A stretch of 30,901 nt of DNA, taken from assembly GCA_012271065.1 (NCBI GenBank), contig JAAXHE010000175.1:1-30901 (forward strand). Reading direction: 5' to 3'. Each line of letters begins with the position of its first letter. Within the stretch, counting starts at the first letter, position 1. The DNA is from Candidatus Latescibacterota bacterium (GTDB taxonomy: Bacteria > Latescibacterota > UBA2968 > GCA-2709665). The notes under the pieces are model-generated. The model was not told the DNA's origin. It worked only from the letters and a program-made list of their open reading frames with translations, and searched no databases. The translations under genes were made by a program, and so were the position numbers. Shown here piece after piece: positions 9,901 to 16,258 of the stretch.

Positions 9901-10432
9901 GCCCCAGGTTGTCTTCGGCTGGGTTCCGTCCGAATCGCGCGGACAGCCATCTATCCAGCAGGTCGTCGAAGACGAGTTCCACGACAGCCGGGTCGATAAT
10001 GGTGGCGCCGGGGTCCTGGCCGGACTCCGCCGGATAAGGCGTGATCAGTTTCTGGCAGAAGCCGTGGATGGTCGTGCACGTCAACTCGTCCAGCGTCGCC
10101 GCGCCCCTCTTGAGACTGGCGCGTTGCCCGTCGCTGAGACCCGTCGGAAGGGCCGGCGCAAGTTCGGCAGGCGGTTTGCCGCACAGGAGGACCTTCACGA
10201 TGCGTTCTATTCGCTCCAGAAGCTCGGCAGCCGCCGCTTCGGTAAAGGTGATGGCGGCGATATTTCTTGGCGCAATCCCGCCCGCCACGAGGAGGGCCGC
10301 CCTGCCCGCCATGAGGGCCGTCTTGCCGCTGCCCGCTCCGGCCTCGACAAGAAGCGAACGATCGTGGTGCGTGAGGGCTTCGATGCGCGCTTCCAGGTCG
10401 GAAAGCGGCGCCGGTTGAGGATTGCCGGGCAT
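6989..10432 (-). CDS. addA: AddA-type helicase-nuclease (UvrD/RecB family)
   Basis: The 1147-residue protein carries superfamily 1A helicase motifs in order: Walker A AGAGSGKT (31-38), ITFTEAAAAEL (61-71), TTIHGFCQ (120-127), Walker B LVDEFQDTDP (411-420) and LVGDPKQAIYRFRGAD (451-466). Later come TANFRS and, near the C-terminus, ITMHSAKGLEWPVV and VALTRAR. The last 67 residues hold a RecB-type PD-(D/E)XK nuclease: GIAD (D1084), VVVDWKSD (D1099, K1101) and YREQVRLY (1114-1121). In AddAB enzymes this subunit unwinds and cuts 3'-ended strands at double-strand breaks before RecA loading. The length matches proteobacterial AddA. Its ATG is one base after the upstream addB-like stop (TGAGATG), so the two are translationally coupled. 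A solo UvrD-family helicase-nuclease is the alternative, made unlikely by the partner. Confidence 0.85.
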   Translation of the reverse strand: MPGNPQPAPLSDLEARIEALTHHDRSLLVEAGAGSGKTALMAGRAALLVAGGIAPRNIAAITFTEAAAAELLERIERIVKVLLCGKPPAELAPALPTGLSDGQRASLKRGAATLDELTCTTIHGFCQKLITPYPAESGQDPGATIIDPAVVELVFDDLLDRWLSARFGRNPAEDNLGRIPPIRQPGDEGEDLFASLLQKSPDQTLRLIRDTAHFLRQHRTARAADYEIDREAHTKLVDAARAFAVWYDGTGIEEPGAAAIANDLLGTVEKMGEPWADRISAEHLAELLHHSPPDACRKGERGFRQWRAKGKWRTAAKTAGRSAADGEQLYEAGLALYGACNEAYAEFCSTLGDVAFRSFIAEFNAIRELYSKFKRDAALLDFDDLLYLARDLLREQESIRRALSGRYTHILVDEFQDTDPLQAEIIWQLAGDGDPGRPWQERVIRPGALFLVGDPKQAIYRFRGADVQTYLTARDALSQRDPASILSITANFRSRAPILDYVNRHFEGLLGAERGQPGFTPLTSTRDAGDGASVAAFDIPLGDEHKTSRGKLIVESVREEEAIVVAKIVARLIGSYPVYDADSGETRPAKASDIALLAPTGTSLWIYERALEENGIPIATQAGKGFFRRQEVQDLIAVARTVADARDSLAFGALVRGPLVGLSDEQIADEILALPVDPDRSVHLDVNTDPSLVTSPVLAQTLHVLQDLRRKRRGNTPYQIMAEAVEALHVRPILMARHKGGAQRALGNVDLLLEMARPYATRGIEDFARAVWQRWEDAEDQVEGRHDAAADAVSIITMHSAKGLEWPVVIPINSTTGLRHQEGFLYRRRDDSVHFKVLDFAGSEYAETMLEEVKELNLERVRLWYVALTRARDLLLLPRQSERVDGDWMSLIDIDVDWLPALDAERLERAHAVQDDTGTNRQDPETWLEEASAIADNRRTITWHRPSRHVDAEQTEAEVPPAVYAGEEEAKEAGEEPVGSNTDNHALIRGLILHKLMEEVLTGETGDAAANVRARAAELIAQQELEDSPDASHRISSAGMAEMVSRTLIRPEIAALRPRLVPEYWVYGGDVSGRDMAITAGIADAVAFDARGDIDVVVDWKSDASLRERQVQSYREQVRLYLKATGAKTGHIVFLGLDHIETVKRTD

Positions 10433-10433
10433 C

Positions 10434-13133
10434 TCAGGGCTGCTCCCAAAGATCGGATAGCGGCATTAGAGCCGGTGTTGACCTGAACGCCTTGGTCTTC
10501 AGGTACATCTGCTTCGATCCTCCGGGCAGTGCGAATGACAGATCGTAATACCGATCAGCGGCGGCGGGGCCGTTCAGCGTTTTGCCTTCCACGAAAAGCT
10601 CCGTGGCTGCGTTGAGGTATTTCACCAGTCCCGCGAGCGTTTCCTCTGTGTCGTCAAGCACCAGATCCATATCGTCATTGCGAGGATAGACCAGGCGGGC
10701 TTCGACTTCGGGCCGCGTCGAAACGAGCGTCCTCACCGCAAAGGCGTAAAGACATCTCTGCAGTTCCGCGCCGCCATTGATCTGGGGAGGTCTGCGGGGG
10801 TATTTCCCCGATTTGTAATCCGTAACGCGCGCCTGGCGCCGGTCATCCGAAAGGTCGAGCCTGTCGATGAAACCGCCGATTCGAATCCGGGTGCCTTCAA
10901 TGTAAACCGGCGTTGCCAGGTCCCATGGCAGGCTGGCGGTTCCATCGGATGTGTTCCTGGAACGCGCATAGCCAAACGGAACTTCCGCCCAGGTTCTCTG
11001 CCCCCGAAGCGGGGTTTCTTCGCGCGCCAGCGCGCGGACCGCCAGCATTCTTGCCTCGTCGCACTTCCGCCGCCAGATGACGGGCGGTGGAACGGGGCGT
11101 TCGGAGGCCCATCGTCCCGCAACCGCGTCTGCCGCCGATGCCACCGTTCGTTCGACGTCCCGCCGGGAAGCGCCGGCGAATCCGCCGCCGTCGCCCTCCA
11201 GCCGGTTCACGCTTTCCCCGAGGAACTCGTGCAGAAGCGACCCGAACGCGAGCGCGTCAAGCGTCAGAGGTTCTTCCGTTTCTTCGGGCGCCCTCCAGCC
11301 GAATCCGTAGGTCCAGAGATAGCCAAGGGGGTCCCGAAGCAGTCGGGCGAGCGATGTGGCGGATTGCGTGCGGTCCAGAGCGCGAAGAAGCATCGGGTGC
11401 CCCTTGCAGATCAGACCGTCGTGGGCTGTCAGCTTCTCGCTGTGCCAGTCGATCCACGTCCCGGTTGTTGACCGGGCCAATGGCAGCGCGGCAAATTCGC
11501 CGGGTCTGGCCGTGAGCCGGTCGCTCTCGCTGGCCGCATGCCCGGGTACCCGGCTCTGGGCGAGGAATTCTTCATTTACGTCATCGGGATAGAGTGGCGA
11601 GACGCCGTTGAGCCGGCCTTCGCTGTCCCTCCGCGCCCGCGAACAGACGACCTGCCGATCCGCCGTCCTGCATATCGTTTCGAAATCCCGGCGGTCCGAT
11701 TCATGAATGGGAAGTGGCTCCAGGTCTTCCTGCCGCACCACGTGTGTTGGAAGCAGCGGGTCCTCACCGGCGCGGCGGGGCCAGGTGCGTGAAGTGAGGC
11801 CCACCAGCCAGCAGAAGGGGCGGGGCACCGCCGCGACGGCCGATGCCGGCCCCCAGACGATGGCGGCGCCCGGTTCTTCTTCGTCCGGCACGCGAAGTCC
11901 GGCGAGGGTCACGTCCAGAGCGGCCGGCGGTCCCTCGACCAGGGCCCTTTGCCAGATTGCCAACGCTTCCGAGTCCTTCAGGAGCGCCTCACCTATGTCT
12001 TCCGCCCTGGCAAGGCCCAGGCGGAGTACCTCGATGATATGCTGCAGCAGCGGTCGATGGTCGTTGCCGTCGGAAAAGTCCTCACGCGTGAGGTTGTCCA
12101 GGTGGCGGTCCCAACTGTCAGCGGTAAGCAGCGGGGCATCGTCCGGCAGGACTTCCCACCAGTCTTCCGGCAGGGCTCGGAAATGCACAACGCAAGACCG
12201 AAGCATACCGGCCACGCGGACCATGCGGGAGCGCGACAGCCCGCGCAGGAGGACTTCGGCGAGCGCGGCGGCAAGCTGTCCGTCCGGGCTTGAAAGCGCC
12301 GGCCGGCCGTGGATGAAGTGGACCGGCAGATTCGCGTCCTGCGCCAGCGCCATCATATGGTCGTCCCATAATGCTGGAGACGCCGCGGAAATAGCGATAT
12401 GGTGGGCTGGAATCCCCTGTGTGAGATGTTTCCGGGCCCACCGCAAGGTCTCCCGGATCTCGTGACGGGGTGTGGCGCAGGACACCGCCCGGATATCGGG
12501 TTCCGCCGCCGGTTTCGTCGACACGGCAAGATCGGTTTCGGACAGCCACTCCGGCGTCGACCTTGCGCCGGCCACCCAGGTCAGGTCCGTTGCCCTGCTG
12601 AGGCGCAATAAGAGGTCTCGCCATACCGGCGACAATTCGGTGCGGCCGTGGATCTCGATTCGGCCAAGGACGGCCGGGGCAAGGGCCGCTCGCTCCATGG
12701 CCGCCTTCGCCAGTTCGGCATGCGGGAGCTGATTCTTCGGCAGCCTGGAACGCACGTTCCGTTCGAGCGCAGCCAGCGAGCGGGTGCGTGGATTCGCGCT
12801 GTGTCCCAGATTCAGTCCTGCGCGCCAGGCTTTTGCCAGGGTGGCCGCCGCTGCCCGCTGAAATCCGGGAAGGTCCTTGATTGTTTCCAGATCGTCGAGC
12901 GGTCCCGCTGCAACGGCTTCCCTGACGCTGGTCTTCAGGGTATCGGTCCGGACCGATCGGAGGAACCCTCCCGCAAGCCGCGCCGCAAGCTCTTCCATCG
13001 AAACGACCAGCAGTCCATGCTCGCCCTTGATGGCGGCCTGTGTCTGATGCCATCGCCGCGCGTACCGCCCTTCTACCACCACCGTCCTGCGCAAATGTAT
13101 TTTCGACTTCAGTTCAAGTTCCGTTTCCGGCAT
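10434..13133 (-). CDS. addB: AddB-type subunit with RecB-family nuclease domain
   Basis: The 899-residue protein has a long, poorly conserved helicase-like body without an intact Walker A. A C-terminal PD-(D/E)XK nuclease follows: LAFGSLLHEFLGES, GGFIDRLDLSDD (D757), VTDYKSGKYPRR (D772, K774) and AELQRCLYAFA. The segment before the nuclease, SATSLARLLRDPLGYL, resembles that of alphaproteobacterial AddB. It lacks the cysteines that form the iron-sulfur cluster in the Bacillus protein. With AddA it would process DNA ends for recombination. I chose ATG 13133 because GGAG stands five bases upstream. The frame opens at ATG 13166, but that codon has no ribosome site and lies only about 14 bases from the predicted -10. 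Confidence 0.8.
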   Translation of the reverse strand: MPETELELKSKIHLRRTVVVEGRYARRWHQTQAAIKGEHGLLVVSMEELAARLAGGFLRSVRTDTLKTSVREAVAAGPLDDLETIKDLPGFQRAAAATLAKAWRAGLNLGHSANPRTRSLAALERNVRSRLPKNQLPHAELAKAAMERAALAPAVLGRIEIHGRTELSPVWRDLLLRLSRATDLTWVAGARSTPEWLSETDLAVSTKPAAEPDIRAVSCATPRHEIRETLRWARKHLTQGIPAHHIAISAASPALWDDHMMALAQDANLPVHFIHGRPALSSPDGQLAAALAEVLLRGLSRSRMVRVAGMLRSCVVHFRALPEDWWEVLPDDAPLLTADSWDRHLDNLTREDFSDGNDHRPLLQHIIEVLRLGLARAEDIGEALLKDSEALAIWQRALVEGPPAALDVTLAGLRVPDEEEPGAAIVWGPASAVAAVPRPFCWLVGLTSRTWPRRAGEDPLLPTHVVRQEDLEPLPIHESDRRDFETICRTADRQVVCSRARRDSEGRLNGVSPLYPDDVNEEFLAQSRVPGHAASESDRLTARPGEFAALPLARSTTGTWIDWHSEKLTAHDGLICKGHPMLLRALDRTQSATSLARLLRDPLGYLWTYGFGWRAPEETEEPLTLDALAFGSLLHEFLGESVNRLEGDGGGFAGASRRDVERTVASAADAVAGRWASERPVPPPVIWRRKCDEARMLAVRALAREETPLRGQRTWAEVPFGYARSRNTSDGTASLPWDLATPVYIEGTRIRIGGFIDRLDLSDDRRQARVTDYKSGKYPRRPPQINGGAELQRCLYAFAVRTLVSTRPEVEARLVYPRNDDMDLVLDDTEETLAGLVKYLNAATELFVEGKTLNGPAAADRYYDLSFALPGGSKQMYLKTKAFRSTPALMPLSDLWEQP

Positions 13134-13179
13134 ATCCGCTCCGACGTCCCCGCGTGCTGTTTGCATTTTTCGTCGTCAG

Positions 13180-13209
13180 AAAATACCCCGCGGCATGCTG
13201 TCTTGTCAA
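13180..13209 (-). promoter_or_regulatory. Promoter-like sequence upstream of addB-addA
   Basis: On the minus strand a perfect TTGACA (13204-13209) is separated by 18 bases from TATTTT (13180-13185), which matches four of six -10 positions. Transcription would start near 13172, leaving about 40 bases before ATG 13133. This supports the shorter addB start and suggests the pair can be transcribed independently of phyH. Confidence 0.5.
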
Positions 13210-13256
13210 ATGCCTATCCGTTCTCGACGTTCCTGTGGAGAATAGGCCGGTACGAG

Positions 13257-13281
13257 GGTGGGGCGGACATTTCTGCCTGCT
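13257..13281. repeat. Short GC hairpin, GGGGCGGAC type (imperfect)
   Basis: GGGGCGGACATTTCTGCC and a few flanking bases form an imperfect inverted repeat between the phyH stop (13286) and the addB promoter. Its layout, a G-run, GAC, a short T-containing loop and then CTGCC, is shared with the elements at 14252 and 22997. Confidence 0.4.
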
Positions 13282-13285
13282 CTGA

Positions 13286-14014
13286 TCATCCGACGTTCAC
13301 ACTCTCGCCGGTGACGACCATCGGACGCTTCCACACCGTCGATTCGTCCCGCTCTGACCCGTCGCGATAGGTGGAAATAAAGCTCCAGCGGTCCGCGCCC
13401 GTGGTGTTCGGAAAGGAACTGTGCAAGGTCTGATCGTGAAAGAAGACCGCATCTCCTCGCCTGACCGCCAGCGTGGTCTCGGGAAGCCCGGCGATCTCTT
13501 CGTTTCCGATACGCCACCCGAACCCGTTTTGTGCCCTGACCTGTTTCACTTTGAACCGCTTGAGATGGCTGCCGGCGATCATTTTCAGGCAACCGTTCTC
13601 CGGCGCGGCGTCGTCCAGTGCGATCCACACGGATATCTTGTTCGCGCCCTTCCAGTAGTACCAGTCCTGGTGCCAGGGGGAACCGAACCTCGTGAACTTG
13701 TTCTTGTAGACCGACTTCACGCTCAGAAACTCCACGTTCGGACCGATGATCCGGTTCAGAACCGAAACCACGCAATCGTCCTTCATCCGTTCCCTGAAGA
13801 ACGGGTCCAGCACGTCCGCCATGAAAACGTGGACGCCTGTGGACGTCGGCTCCGTGCTGATGTGGCCCCCCGCCTCGAGGATGGCGACAATGCGCGTCTT
13901 CCAGTCCAGTATCTCTTCCGCCGGGTAGAGCCCCTTCGCGATGTATAAACCATCGCGATTGAACGCCCCGGCGATGTCTTCTTCGGTACCCCTTACCGCT
14001 TCTTCGGATGCCAT
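13286..14014 (-). CDS. Phytanoyl-CoA dioxygenase family oxygenase
   Basis: The 242-residue protein belongs to the PhyH-type Fe(II)/2-oxoglutarate oxygenases. The iron-binding facial triad is visible: H115 and D117 in SPWHQDWYYW, and H198 in HDQTLHSSFPN. R209 in GADRWSFISTYR is the usual 2-oxoglutarate carboxylate anchor. ISVWIALDDAAPENGCLKMI and GSHLKRF are the standard core strands. All catalytic positions are intact, so it should hydroxylate a small molecule, a lipid or a glycan-linked group; the substrate cannot be deduced. I start it at ATG 14014, which has GGGAG seven bases upstream. The frame is open to 14092, but the extra 26 residues are Arg/Gln-rich and lack a start signal. It lies upstream of addB with about 150 bases between them. 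Confidence 0.88.
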   Translation of the reverse strand: MASEEAVRGTEEDIAGAFNRDGLYIAKGLYPAEEILDWKTRIVAILEAGGHISTEPTSTGVHVFMADVLDPFFRERMKDDCVVSVLNRIIGPNVEFLSVKSVYKNKFTRFGSPWHQDWYYWKGANKISVWIALDDAAPENGCLKMIAGSHLKRFKVKQVRAQNGFGWRIGNEEIAGLPETTLAVRRGDAVFFHDQTLHSSFPNTTGADRWSFISTYRDGSERDESTVWKRPMVVTGESVNVG

Positions 14015-14167
14015 CCCGCGTCTCCCGACTTTCGTTGACGTCTGCTGATCCCCTCGCTCCGGCCGTCGGACCTGCACCGAAACCTGTCGCAAAATGCGAC
14101 AGCGAAAATCCGATCAGGTGGAATACGAATGATAATCCAAATGCCTTGCGCATTCAACACAACGAAA

Positions 14168-14187
14168 GGGCGGCCATTGTGCCGCCC
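14168..14187. repeat. Perfect 7-bp-stem GC hairpin
   Basis: GGGCGGC (14168-14174), loop CATTGT, GCCGCCC (14181-14187). No T-run follows on either strand, so it is not a standard terminator. It resembles the hairpin 65 bases to its right in size, G/C arms and a T/G-containing loop. Confidence 0.6.
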
Positions 14188-14251
14188 CTGAAAAACCTGG
14201 AAATCCGCAGTGCTGAAATCCCCGGGTCCCTCGCCTTCGCTGCTCATGTAG

Positions 14252-14272
14252 GGGCGACCCTTGTGGTCGCCC
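14252..14272. repeat. Perfect 8-bp-stem GC hairpin in GTAGGGGCGACC motif
   Basis: GGGCGACC (14252-14259), loop CTTGT, GGTCGCCC (14265-14272), preceded by GTAGG. From general knowledge, this type of string recurs as a dispersed intergenic hairpin in several uncultivated bacterial lineages. Here it sits in the gap upstream of phyH. Confidence 0.6.
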
Positions 14273-14416
14273 GCTTCGTCGCTGTTACCGGGTTTCCCTT
14301 CGTGTCTCCGTGTGAGGCCGGTTTTCGTGCCGTTCTCCCCCTTACCTTTAGTAGAGGTCTCGCTTTCAGACAGGCATTCAGCTATCGAACGCGAGGTCAC
14401 TCAGGAGTACTCCCAA

Positions 14417-14586
14417 AGCAGGGCGCGTTGTTCCGTCCCGCACCGATTCAGGGTATCCTCCGGAGTTGGCAGGCCAGTGTACCATGCGAGTCCCGTGAGG
14501 ATATTCGCGCCATGCATAAGGCAGGCCCCGCGCCCAGCGGCGACTTTTGGTTCCTTTTGGTCGCTTCAAAAGGAACACGCCGTAGG
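14417..14586 (+). repeat. 170-bp dispersed element, copy A
   Basis: It aligns without gaps to 29104-29273. The last 85 bases (14502-14586) are identical to 29189-29273, and the first half is diverged. The 3' half contains a perfect hairpin, GTTCCTTTTG (14550-14559), loop GTCGCTT, CAAAAGGAAC (14567-14576). One plus-strand frame reads HKAGPAPSGDFWFLLVASKG in both copies. I saw no transposase or flanking duplication. It resembles a small palindromic dispersed repeat more than a gene. Confidence 0.85.
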
Positions 14587-14696
14587 CAGGGAATTTGGGG
14601 AGATGTGGATTTTGAATTTGGTTTTACCCATTCATTTTCTTTCATCCGCCGAAGGCGTCGAGCCGGGGAGAGAGATCGCTTAAAGGCGGGTAGACG

Positions 14697-14813
14697 GTAG
14701 AGGTGAGACGGTAGAAGACATCCTCGCCCCGTATGTTTTCCCTCCTTGCCTCCGGCACGAGAAGAAACCTCACGAGGCAGGCAATCTCTCCCGTCTCCCG
14801 TCTTACTTCTCAC
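14697..14813. repeat. ~117-bp inverted-end element, copy A
   Basis: It matches 24173-24289 in three blocks: 14697-14717 (19 of 21 bases), 14745-14770 (23 of 26) and 14794-14806 (13 of 13). The ends are imperfectly complementary: GGTGAGACGG on the left, CCCGTCTTACTTCTCACC on the right. Its right end overlaps the flippase stop codon (TGA at 14812-14810), so this gene's terminus lies inside repeat sequence. Confidence 0.7.
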
Positions 14814-16255
14814 CTTTTTTCACGCATTTCCTTCAACAGCGCAATGTCTTCCCGCGTGACGCCTTTGAACAACAGGATCAGCGCGCCGTAGACGAGCAGC
14901 CCCGACACAGCCGCAACCACAAAATGATCGCTTATGGCCGATACGCAAAGCACGGTCACCGCGGTCGCCAGCGCCGGCCTGGCGGCGGCGGCGGCCAGCG
15001 TGACCACGTAATTTCGCAGCGGCCTGAAGAAGAGCCCCGCAATCGGAAACGCGATGGATCCGGCAAGGACGGCCGCGGCCGACCCGAGGATGTGGTAGGC
15101 GGGGATGAGGGCGACGTTCAGAAGCGTGCCGAGCAGCGCCGCCGCGCCCAGGCAGACCAGCCGACGTTTTTCCTGGCCAAGGGCCACGATCAGAAAACCG
15201 AAGGCAATGCCCATGTATTTGAAGACCATCGCCCAGATGAGCAGCACGAGCGTCAGGCTGGCCTGGCCGAACATGGCTTCCGGAATCCGGCCGGGAAAGA
15301 GCAGATTCAGGATGTCATTCGAGGCGAGCGTGCAGAACCCGGCAATGGGGACAATGAAGAGCGACAGGTAGCGTGCGCTGCGACGGTAGATTCTGTCGAA
15401 CGCGACCGGGTCGGTCTCCCGGTGTCTGACCATTACGGGGAACACGGTAGCGATGAATATCGAAGCCAGAAAGGGAAGGCTGTCAGGTATTCGGGCCGCC
15501 ATGTTGTAGAGGCCCACGGCTTCCTTGCTCCTGATGGACTCGAGCAGCATGATGCCGATCTTGTCGTGGACGGTGGCGCAGATCGACGCCAGCATGAGCG
15601 GGATGCTCTGCCGCAGAAGCGATCTGACGATCTGCGGGTCGAACCGGAATCTGGGAAGCTTGAAGAGACGCCGGTGCGTGATGCACAGACCGGCGAACGA
15701 GAGGAACTCGGCGGCGATCAGCGCGCAGAAGATGGCGACGAGAAGGCCCTTGTTGAGGACAACAACAACCAGCAGGCCGGCCATGAGCAGGTGGGAAACG
15801 GTGTTCCAGGCCACTACGTATCCCATCCTGAGTTCTGCCTGAAACCGGACAAGGAACATCCTGCGAAATGCATTCAGCCGCGGCGATACGAACAGCGTGA
15901 GCGAGGCGATAAGCGCGGGTATGAGGGTTTCCCTGCCCTGGCCCGTAAGGTAGAGAAACGCGTTTGAGGTCAGCACGGCGGCGATGGACGCGATAAGCCC
16001 TATCGACAGGGCGTTCTCCAGAAGCCGGTCGGCGTTCTCCCGGCTGGCGGCCTCCCTGAGCAGGACATTGTACGTCCCCGCGTCAGCGAGAACCCCCCAT
16101 AACATCAGGTTGGTCAGGATAAACGCATAGGCGCCGAACGCCTTCAGGTCCAGGTAATGGACGAGAAACAGGAAGACCGCGAACTCGATGGCCCGTCCGA
16201 ATACCTGGACCGCGGTGTTGCCCGCAATCCGTCTGACCGGTGACTTGCCGCCCAT
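14810..16255 (-). CDS. Wzx-like polysaccharide flippase (MOP superfamily)
   Basis: The 481-residue integral membrane protein has about 12-14 hydrophobic segments. The N-terminal RIAGNTAVQVFGRAIEFAV and the following YLDLKAFGAYAFILTNLML are typical of lipid-linked oligosaccharide flippases, in which helix 1 carries polar residues and an Arg. LRQSIPLMLASICATVHDK marks the start of the second half-bundle, as in MATE/Wzx proteins. It would move undecaprenyl-linked glycan units across the inner membrane. It starts three bases after the YfhO-like stop (TAA TCC ATG) and is the last gene of the cluster. The stop codon lies inside a repeat, so the final residues may have been altered by the insertion. 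The protein is of normal length for Wzx. Confidence 0.88.
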   Translation of the reverse strand: MGGKSPVRRIAGNTAVQVFGRAIEFAVFLFLVHYLDLKAFGAYAFILTNLMLWGVLADAGTYNVLLREAASRENADRLLENALSIGLIASIAAVLTSNAFLYLTGQGRETLIPALIASLTLFVSPRLNAFRRMFLVRFQAELRMGYVVAWNTVSHLLMAGLLVVVVLNKGLLVAIFCALIAAEFLSFAGLCITHRRLFKLPRFRFDPQIVRSLLRQSIPLMLASICATVHDKIGIMLLESIRSKEAVGLYNMAARIPDSLPFLASIFIATVFPVMVRHRETDPVAFDRIYRRSARYLSLFIVPIAGFCTLASNDILNLLFPGRIPEAMFGQASLTLVLLIWAMVFKYMGIAFGFLIVALGQEKRRLVCLGAAALLGTLLNVALIPAYHILGSAAAVLAGSIAFPIAGLFFRPLRNYVVTLAAAAARPALATAVTVLCVSAISDHFVVAAVSGLLVYGALILLFKGVTREDIALLKEMREKR

Positions 16256-16258
16256 GGA

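Larger units (their letters stand above)
14015..14809. other. Gene-free, repeat-rich gap
   Basis: No reading frame here looks coding: the open frames on both strands have low-complexity or skewed composition and no start signals. The gap holds two GC hairpins (14168-14187, 14252-14272), one copy of the 170-bp element (14417-14586) and most of a ~117-bp element with inverted ends (14697-14813). A promoter for phyH should lie near 14030-14100, but I saw no convincing hexamer pair there. Confidence 0.7.

Noticed and set aside
14378..14578. Small leftward open frame starting MFLLKRPKGTKSRRWARG, repeated at 29053-29265
   Set aside because: It is the antisense reading of the 170-bp repeat; nucleotide identity alone explains the peptide match and there is no start signal.
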